Assembly (NCBI GenBank): GCA_002811645.1
Contig: PDIP01000143.1
Coordinates: 1-23,858 of the forward strand
From: Corallochytrium limacisporum
Taxonomy: Eukaryota; Opisthokonta
Length of the DNA: 23,858 nt
Direction: 5' to 3'
Part shown: positions 18,164 through 23,858 of the stretch, in pieces
Position numbering within the stretch: position 1 is the first letter of the stretch
Layout of the letters: each line of letters opens with the position of its first letter
Program-made: the position numbers and the translations under genes
Notes under the pieces: generated by a model
What the model was told of the DNA's origin: nothing
The model's database searches: none
Seen by the model: only the letters and a program-made list of their open reading frames with translations

Positions 18164-18181
18164 CCCCCCCCCCACCGGGGG
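18164..18181. repeat. C-run/G-run hairpin
   Basis: Ten C, then ACC, then five G, flanked by AAA on the left and AAA on the right. Confidence 0.5.
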
Positions 18182-18272
18182 AAACCAGCCAGCGGGTCTC
18201 TCCCTCTCTTCACTACCCCCCTCTCTCTCTCGCTCTGTCTCTCGCTCTCCCTGTCTCTCTCTGTCTCTCTCC

Positions 18273-18338
18273 GTGTGCTTTCTCTCTCTGTGTGCTTTCT
18301 CTCTCTGTGTGCTTTCTCTCTCTGTGTGCTTTCTCTCC
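18273..18338 (+). repeat. 17-bp tandem repeat (about 3.8 copies)
   Basis: The unit GTGTGCTTTCTCTCTCT starts at 18273, 18290, 18307 and 18324. It sits in a wider CT-rich tract (18197-18345). On the minus strand it translates to an Arg/Glu-rich repeat, which is a composition effect. Confidence 0.9.
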
Positions 18339-18830
18339 TTCCCTGCCCCCTCTTTGCCACCACGCACGGCACAGCCGAGGCCCGCACCCCACGCCCCTGG
18401 CTCTCACCACCCACCCCCGGGAGTGTGCGTGCGTGAATGACGCCTCGCCTTTAGCAAGTCCGTCATGCTCACTGGGCGACAGGATTGGACAGGACTTCAT
18501 AGTAAATGTACCGGAAGTTGTTGGTGACGAACGTTAATTTTTGTTACGCGAAGGAGATATCCAAAGTCAGGTCCTGCCGTCGGTCAACACATTTTTTCGG
18601 GTTGGTTTAGTGGTATGTCTTTATCCGCCCGTGCGAGTAAGTGCGGCGGTGATAGTGAACAAAGGGTCGGAAATCAGTGACCAGGGGCCCCATCTTAACA
18701 AGTTTCCACGAAAAAGACTCTAGACTTGGTTTTTCTTTTTCTTTTTGGTATGGTTTCCCCTACGTTTTTTGGTCACACTTATTGATCACCTTACTACTAC
18801 TTTACTCACGCAGGACAGCCAATGAGTGTA

Positions 18831-18835
<5 letters not shown>

Positions 18836-18891
<56 letters not shown>
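18836..18891 (+). repeat. (CT)28 microsatellite
   Basis: Uninterrupted 56-base CT run. Confidence 0.95.
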
Positions 18892-18895
<4 letters not shown>

Positions 18896-18975
18896 CTTTG
18901 GCTGTGGTAGTTGTAGGCCCCCCCCCACCTCGCTTTCGTTAACAATGGGACCAAAGGTGGGGAGAGGTGCTCCGT

Positions 18976-19050
18976 TAATCCAGGTAACGATAATCAATTA
19001 GGGTATAGGGTTCTTGGCCAATGGACAGGGGCCTATTTAACCCTGGATTA
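18976..19050 (+). repeat. Nested inverted repeat around a CCAAT/TATA promoter
   Basis: TAATCCAGG (18976-18984) pairs with CCTGGATTA (19042-19050). Inside it, GGGTATAGG (19001-19009) pairs imperfectly with CCTATTTAACCC (19032-19043). The loop holds GGCCAATGG. The stem may be incidental to the promoter. Confidence 0.5.
19017..19040 (+). promoter_or_regulatory. CCAAT box plus GGGGCC-TATTTAA core promoter
   Basis: GGCCAATGG at 19016-19024 is followed by GGGGCC fused to TATTTAA (19028-19040). The TATA part is the same as the one before the PPR gene. It is 948 bases from the Nudix ATG, so it would give a long or spliced Nudix leader or a separate transcript. Confidence 0.45.
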
Positions 19051-19095
19051 CCCTACGGTGGTGGTACCAATGCCCTCCCCCCCCCTTCGGCCCCG

Positions 19096-19111
19096 GTACC
19101 ACCGATGGTAC
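19096..19111. repeat. Near-palindrome GTACCACCGATGGTAC
   Basis: It differs by one central base from the perfect palindrome at 305-320. Confidence 0.5.
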
Positions 19112-19289
19112 TTAACGGGTGTGCAGTGGCACCGTCTTCCCTCCCCCCTCCTTCCTTCCTTCCCTTTTTTATTTCCTTCTCAGTGAGGAACTGGCTTTTG
19201 GGCGAGCGACCCCTCCCCCCAAAACCTGCCCTGCTTACTTGAAAGATCCAACAAAGAAAAAGTAAAACACGGAAAGTGGGGCAAAAGTC

Positions 19290-19306
19290 GTGTGTGTGTG
19301 TGTGTG
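19290..19306 (+). repeat. (GT)8 microsatellite
   Basis: Eight GT units followed by GGGTGGGTGG. Confidence 0.8.
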
Positions 19307-19836
19307 GGTGGGTGGTGCGAACAGGTCTGTAACACCCGTTACACACACACACGCGGCGCCCCGTTGGCTTCTTGGAGGCTTAGCTATGTCTCTCCTTTCT
19401 TTTTCTTTCTGGGTTGGACCGCGGTGGCTGGAGCTCGCTCTACCTCTCTCCCAAGACCCCGGACCCGCGGTGGTGGTTGAAGGGGACGTGACCCGCACAG
19501 TTCCACTGCGCGAAAGTGAAGGCAAAGAGAGGGCGGGGCAAGCGACAGAAGGAAGGGGTCGTTATCGGTGCTACTGGGGTTTAGGACCGTGGGGTCTGGG
19601 TGTATTGAGTATGAATAGCGAATGAAATGAGCAGGGGACTAGATCGGACCAGTTGGGTTCCGTTCGGATGGGATCAGTGGTGTTGCCGGTGCTGGGTCTA
19701 CTTTTGGGCAGTGGTTGGGGTGATTTGTCTGCGACTGTTACTGCTATCTTCCGGTGGAGGTTTTGTGCCAGACTGGGTCCTTGTGTGCACCACTTTGGAC
19801 TGTAAAGGTGCTTAAAGAAACTTGACCAACACTGCA

Positions 19837-19860
19837 ATGATTAGAGGACACGCGGCTTAA
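19837..19860 (+). promoter_or_regulatory. Short upstream ORF before the Nudix gene
   Basis: ATG ATT AGA GGA CAC GCG GCT TAA encodes seven residues and ends 127 bases before the Nudix ATG. It matters only if it lies in the mature leader. Confidence 0.25.
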
Positions 19861-19987
19861 AAAACTACTTGGGTCCGTGAGCGAGGAAAGCACTGGTGAC
19901 TAACCGGAAGAAGGTTGTGAAGAAGGATCGGCACAGGAAACGAAAAGAGGAGCTTCCCAACGGGAACAGAAAGGCTGGAAAGCAAAC

Positions 19988-20488
19988 ATGAACAAAGCTC
20001 CGGGAAAGATCCCTTCGGATCGGACCAATCAAGTCTACGATTCCAAAGGCCGAAGGGTGGTGGCCGGAGCAGTAATCTACAACGACAATGGAGAGATCTT
20101 GCTTATCAGCAGCAGCAAAGAAGCAAAGGTGTGGATCCTACCCAAGGGAGGCTGGGAGAACACCGAAACAGTTGAAGAGGCCGCGGTACGTGAGGCAGAA
20201 GAAGAAGCTGGTGTGACAGGCACTGTTGAGGGTTATCTCGGACGCTACATCCTCAAGGAAGGGCGCACAGTGCTGGACTGTTTTGTGATTCGAGCCGATC
20301 TCAGTAAGAATGTGGCATGGACAGAAGAGGAACACAGGCTGCGAGTATGGGTTAACCTAGATGAGGCCTTGCGGCTATGTAATCGGAAGGCCTTCCAAGC
20401 CGCGCTCGAGCGGTACGGAGAAGGCCAACCCTGGGAGGAGTGCATGGTTACGAACGAACAGATCAAGGCCATACAGTCTGCATCGTGA
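19988..20488 (+). CDS. Diphosphoinositol-polyphosphate phosphohydrolase-type Nudix hydrolase
   Basis: This 166-residue protein has a complete Nudix box: G54, then E60, then R68-E69-A70, E72-E73 and G75-V76, matching the G-x5-E-x7-RE-U-x-EE-x-GU pattern. The stretch VWILPKGGWE (48-57) before the box, the N-terminal segment RRVVAGAVIY and the overall length are typical of the DDP1/Aps1/DIPP group. That group removes the beta-phosphate of inositol pyrophosphates and also cleaves diadenosine polyphosphates; relatives in some species also remove mRNA caps or act on polyphosphate. No targeting signal is seen, so a cytosolic or nuclear place is expected. The ATG has A at -3. The gene is convergent with NOC3, with 191 bases between their ends. 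Its upstream region is unusually long. Confidence 0.87.
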   Translation: MNKAPGKIPSDRTNQVYDSKGRRVVAGAVIYNDNGEILLISSSKEAKVWILPKGGWENTETVEEAAVREAEEEAGVTGTVEGYLGRYILKEGRTVLDCFVIRADLSKNVAWTEEEHRLRVWVNLDEALRLCNRKAFQAALERYGEGQPWEECMVTNEQIKAIQSAS

Positions 20489-20678
20489 GGAACCGTTATG
20501 AAAAAGGCCTACAGCGCAGACAAACCACAAGAAAACAACACATCACGTCAAAAGTCCACATGGCATTGGCATTTCTCTGTACAATAGAATAAGGTTCACG
20601 TGTACTTCATTAGATTCACATAAAGTTGCTACCGTCCGAGACGGTGTATGACCTTCATAGTTTAGTTGGAGCAGAATC

Positions 20679-20684
20679 TTTATT
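20679..20684 (-). terminator. AATAAA overlapping the NOC3 stop codon
   Basis: On the minus strand the end of the gene reads CAA TAA AG, so a canonical AATAAA includes the TAA stop. If used, cleavage would leave a 3' UTR of only about 10-30 bases. Confidence 0.45.
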
Positions 20685-23451
20685 GAATTTCATCCACCTC
20701 CAGATCCTGGCCAATTTCGAATTCATCGTACCAGACTCTGAGCTGCTGGTGGAAACTACGGTGGCCCTTGCACACGCGAGATGTTAAGTTCTCCTCCCCC
20801 AGTTTCCGCAGGGAGCGCGGGGTGGGATTCACGTTCTGGGCGATGCGCTTGTCAATGCTCGAACCGTGCATCAGGGAAGTGACGAGATCCCTGGACGCCT
20901 CCGGTGCGGTGTACCGTTCCATCTGCTGCACAGCACCACGTTTCTTGCTAAAACCTTCATACGCAGCACCTGGCTTGGTTACGGCGGGATTGAACCCGCC
21001 CATGGCAGCATCGAAGCTACGCAGCAGGCGGCTAGGGGCACTAGAGAAGTCCAAGGGTCGCAGACCGACATTAGCCTCCGCGGCTGCGAGCTGGTCCTTG
21101 CGTTGCTGCTGGGCCTGCTCCGTGCCACCTTTGGCAATCAGGCTGGCGATTGAATGTCGGCTGACAATTCGCAGAGTGGGGTGGTAGTGGTGCACTAGGA
21201 TTGTGTCCTCCCACAGCGGCGTACCGAGGGCGTCACAGTGTTCCGGGTCGTCGACGTCGACCATGTACCCCGATCCGACCAGAGAACCGCCAGGCTCGGC
21301 AAGTAGAGCACTTGCAGCGCCACCGAAGCGCCGCAGAAGAGTGAAGGCTGCTACAGCAGCGATAACCGCAATGCCACTGTTTGGGACAATGGCAGCAATC
21401 TGCAGCAGACGGCGAGCCATTGCTCCAGCGCGGGGTGGAGGAGCGACCTTGGCCGATGCAAGAATATGGAGCACACCATCCAGCGCTTCGGAGATTTCCA
21501 GAGCACGTTGGCTCTGTAGCTCGGCTGAGGTGAGGTTCGCGGTGTTAGTAACGTTGCTCTCAACACGGGCCTCTGCACGCACTTCAGAGGCGATCTCCGG
21601 GAGCTCCTGGTAGAGATGACTCATGAAATCGGTGAGGTCTAGGTTTAAAGCGCGACCCTGGCCGCTGAGAATCGCAAACGCGGTGGCGACGATGCGAGAG
21701 GCGTGCATTTCCGGTGCCACCTGATCCTCTGCTTCGTTGATATAGATATCCTTCTGCTTCTGGGACTGGATCATCGTTCCCGGTTCCCGCAGCAAGCGAC
21801 GCAGCACGGTCATGACATCTGCAAAGAAGTCCACAGAGATCAGGTGCGCGTACTTTCCCAGACCCCGCAGGGCTCCATCCAGTAGCGCGCTGTCTGCCGC
21901 ATTCTTGATGACTCTGAAGAAGGTCAGGAACGCAAGTTTGATCATTGTAGTGTGGATCTGTTTCTGTTTGCCGGTGTCCTCCATCAGCTGTGCGTCTTTC
22001 ATTTCCTTCTCGAGTTCACGTTTCTGTTTCATCATCTTGCGCTGCTTTTTGCTGATGTGCTGTCCCTTACCCTTTGCCAGGGCCTTGAGTTTGGCTTTCT
22101 TGATCTCCTTTTGCTTCTCACGATCCTCGGAGGTCAGACTCTGGGCCGATGTTACTGGATGCAATTTGCGTACCATATCACCCGCGTCCTTGCTGATACG
22201 CAAGTGATATAGAGGCAGCAGCAGAAGAGGGTTCGACCGGTAGTTTGAGCTCTTTATCTGCGCTGCAATTGCCTTAACAGCCTCCAGTGATGCTTCGCCG
22301 TTGATGTCCGACCTCATAAGCTGGATGAGGAAACCACTGCAGACACGTCCCGTGTCGTCGAGATCCTTTGCGTCAGAGCTTGCCTCCTGCTTGGCACGCC
22401 CGCCAAAATGCACCAATTCTGCAATCAGGTTATTGCGGTAGTTGAAATCGTAGTGTTCTACCAGGAGCTTGCCATAGGCTCGAAGAATTACCTTCCGCAT
22501 GGACAGAATTGCGTCCTTATCGTCCTCCGGCGTGTTACCACCCGCCTGAGCCTCTCGCCCACGCTTGCCCTTCCTCCTGTGCTCTTTTGATTCCTTTTCT
22601 TTGCCACGGCCTAGCCTATACAACGTTTGTAAGAAGTTCTGATAGTGACGCAGCAGGCCCTGTTCAAATCGTCGCAGCTTCAAGACATCCTTGCTGACTT
22701 TGGTTGCCTTTTCCATCTCAGTCAACTCACGGATACGGTATTGCGGGATGATGTCCGCGTAAATCTGGGCCAGGGACGCGATGGCGAGCCGACGCACGAT
22801 TACCGGCTGCTTGACATCACGAATCATTGATGCAAGGGCTTCAAGAGAGTCCAGATTCTTTTCTGGATCCATCATAATCTCCTGACCTAACCGATTGATC
22901 TTACCCTTACCCTCCCCAACTTTGGTCTTATGCATGGCAATGAGCTCAGCGAGTGACTTCGGAGCCTCCTCATCTTCTTCCCTCGCAGTCTGTTTCTGCT
23001 TCTTCTGGGACTGTCTTTCCTCGTCTTCTTCAACGGCATCGTCGTCGTGCTCTTCTGCTAGGTCCTTCTCTTCTTCGGCTACCTTAGTGATCCGCTTGCC
23101 GGTCTTTGGGTCTACGACCGGCAACAGTTTCCGACCTGCCTGCAGATCGGTACCAGTGAACTGACCAAATGACCGTTTCTTCTCATAACGAGATTCCATT
23201 ATATCAGTCTCTTCATCCTTTGCCTCTGCTGACCTCCGCTTTCCCTTTCGTGACACGGGCTCCCCTCCATTGGCACGGCCTGCCTGCTGTACGAACGCTG
23301 ATCCCTTGAACTCTTCAGGATTGTAGTCAATGTCGAACATGTCATCGGCAGCTGCCGCCATGTCAAAGTCGTCGTCATGTATATCGCCATTCAGTGTTTG
23401 GTCCTGAATACGGGCTTTCTTGCCCGCTTTCATTCCCTTTTTCTTTCCCAT
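20680..23451 (-). CDS. NOC3: Nucleolar complex protein 3 (Noc3), ribosome biogenesis
   Basis: This encodes 923 residues starting MGKKKGMKAGKK. Noc3 partners with Noc2 in moving pre-60S particles from nucleolus to nucleoplasm, and in yeast it also has a role in replication initiation. The N-terminal 165 residues are acidic/basic and low in complexity. A Noc3-type N-terminal domain follows at about 167-280 (SLAELIAMHKTKVGEGKGKI, DVKQPVIVRRLAIASLAQIY, KLRRFEQGLLRHYQNFLQ). A Lys-rich helix (EIKKAKLKALAKGKGQH and onward) leads into a CBF/Mak21-like helical region (LGKYAHLISVDFFADVMTVL). The frame is open to an earlier ATG at 23550, adding 33 residues, but that ATG has T at -3 whereas 23451 has A at -3 and G at +4. 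TATTTAA at 23592-23586 would place the start site almost on top of 23550. The protein is longer than yeast Noc3 (about 660 residues). Confidence 0.9.
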   Translation of the reverse strand: MGKKKGMKAGKKARIQDQTLNGDIHDDDFDMAAAADDMFDIDYNPEEFKGSAFVQQAGRANGGEPVSRKGKRRSAEAKDEETDIMESRYEKKRSFGQFTGTDLQAGRKLLPVVDPKTGKRITKVAEEEKDLAEEHDDDAVEEDEERQSQKKQKQTAREEDEEAPKSLAELIAMHKTKVGEGKGKINRLGQEIMMDPEKNLDSLEALASMIRDVKQPVIVRRLAIASLAQIYADIIPQYRIRELTEMEKATKVSKDVLKLRRFEQGLLRHYQNFLQTLYRLGRGKEKESKEHRRKGKRGREAQAGGNTPEDDKDAILSMRKVILRAYGKLLVEHYDFNYRNNLIAELVHFGGRAKQEASSDAKDLDDTGRVCSGFLIQLMRSDINGEASLEAVKAIAAQIKSSNYRSNPLLLLPLYHLRISKDAGDMVRKLHPVTSAQSLTSEDREKQKEIKKAKLKALAKGKGQHISKKQRKMMKQKRELEKEMKDAQLMEDTGKQKQIHTTMIKLAFLTFFRVIKNAADSALLDGALRGLGKYAHLISVDFFADVMTVLRRLLREPGTMIQSQKQKDIYINEAEDQVAPEMHASRIVATAFAILSGQGRALNLDLTDFMSHLYQELPEIASEVRAEARVESNVTNTANLTSAELQSQRALEISEALDGVLHILASAKVAPPPRAGAMARRLLQIAAIVPNSGIAVIAAVAAFTLLRRFGGAASALLAEPGGSLVGSGYMVDVDDPEHCDALGTPLWEDTILVHHYHPTLRIVSRHSIASLIAKGGTEQAQQQRKDQLAAAEANVGLRPLDFSSAPSRLLRSFDAAMGGFNPAVTKPGAAYEGFSKKRGAVQQMERYTAPEASRDLVTSLMHGSSIDKRIAQNVNPTPRSLRKLGEENLTSRVCKGHRSFHQQLRVWYDEFEIGQDLEVDEIQ

Positions 23452-23550
23452 AGTGATATGAAACAAGATCTCTTCTAGGCTTACGTCATGGTGATGTACC
23501 ACTTCCTGGGGTTCCCGAACGAGGTCGCCATCTTTGCATCTGTCTACCAT

Positions 23551-23858
23551 GAACCAACAGAATTCCTGCCTCTGATGTTCCGAACTTAAATACCAACTAT
23601 TTTAAAGAGAAGTAGTCTGCAAGACGATGGGAGACGACGAACGAAACAGAGTGTGCATGCGTTGCGAACTAGCCCTCCCCTGGCCGGTGAGACCCGCGTG
23701 TGGAGTGGGACCCACTACCACCGCACTCGCGCGCTCTTGATTTGCATATCAAATTTTTGATTTCGCCTACGCAGGCATATTGAATGTATCACCAGTTTGA
23801 ATCACGGATTGTTCTTGGTACATTTTGAATGGGCGAGGTGGATCCCCCCTCCGACCCC
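23551..23858. other. NOC3 upstream region
   Basis: It contains the NOC3 promoter (- strand) and no gene. An AT-rich patch at about 23740-23765 has an imperfect inverted repeat with ATTTGCATAT at its centre. The window ends in a C-rich run. Confidence 0.5.
23586..23592 (-). promoter_or_regulatory. TATTTAA box of NOC3
   Basis: TATTTAA on the minus strand lies 36-42 bases before ATG 23550 and about 135 bases before ATG 23451. It has the same TATA variant as the PPR promoter but no GGGCC in front. Confidence 0.4.

Larger units (their letters stand above)
15492..19987. other. 4.5 kb gene-free block between HECT (-) and Nudix (+)
   Basis: This divergent intergenic region has no protein-like frame. 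A 357-codon minus-strand frame (15724-16797) runs through CT/GA repeats and is not credible. The block contains three long CT tracts, an 18-bp and a 17-bp tandem repeat, C-run/G-run hairpins at 16665-16682, 17154-17170 and 18164-18181, a hairpin at 17579-17599, an inverted repeat at 18976-19050, and two GGGCC-TATA elements on the + strand (16420, 19028). Those elements suggest at least one non-coding transcript or a long, possibly spliced, Nudix leader. Confidence 0.6.

Noticed and set aside
18273-18338. Regular 17-bp repeats as a possible CRISPR array
   Set aside because: The copies are directly adjacent with no spacers and are low-complexity CT sequence in a eukaryotic genome.
18597-18680. 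tRNA-like start (TGGTTTAGTGG matches an A box)
   Set aside because: No B box of the GGTTCGANNCC type follows at the right distance, and no acceptor or anticodon stem can be drawn.

Overview
This window comes from a eukaryotic nuclear genome, most likely a fungus or another intron-poor opisthokont. The evidence is the protein families: a Rsp5/NEDD4-type HECT ligase, Noc3, an FLX1/SLC25A32-type mitochondrial carrier, a diphosphoinositol-polyphosphate Nudix hydrolase and a mitochondrial PPR protein. The large genes are single uninterrupted reading frames with eukaryotic start contexts (purine, usually A, at -3). An early-diverging fungal lineage would fit, but I cannot place it from sequence alone.

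Layout: 1-1979 has no recognisable gene. 1980-3119 (+) is the carrier, convergent with a small coiled-coil protein at 3235-3567 (-). 4394-5117 (-) is the broken remains of a FAM92/CIBAR-type BAR-domain gene. 5783-7993 (+) is a PPR protein, convergent and only 54 nt from a Cof-type HAD phosphatase at 8048-9043 (-). 9044-11792 is gene-free and rich in low-complexity tracts. 11793-15491 (-) encodes a 1232-residue HECT ubiquitin ligase with an unusual front end: four NPF motifs and a leucine-rich-repeat domain ahead of C2, four WW domains and HECT. 15492-19987 is a 4.5 kb gene-free block with long CT microsatellites and at least two TATA-like promoters. 19988-20488 (+) is the Nudix hydrolase, convergent with NOC3 at 20680-23451 (-). 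The final 0.3 kb is upstream sequence of NOC3.

The genes are housekeeping and do not form one pathway. Two are mitochondrial (carrier, PPR), one nucleolar (Noc3), one endosomal/ubiquitin (HECT) and one inositol-pyrophosphate related (Nudix). There is no sign of a mobile element, CRISPR array, virus, tRNA or rRNA gene. The two points most worth a second look are the NPF-LRR-C2-WW-HECT architecture and the FAM92/CIBAR gene, whose remaining segments match the family closely but are split across three frames and interrupted by an in-register TAA. The gene-free blocks carry recurring small structures on a consistent strand: CT tracts, C-run/G-run hairpins, ACCACCG palindromes and GGGCC-TATA elements.
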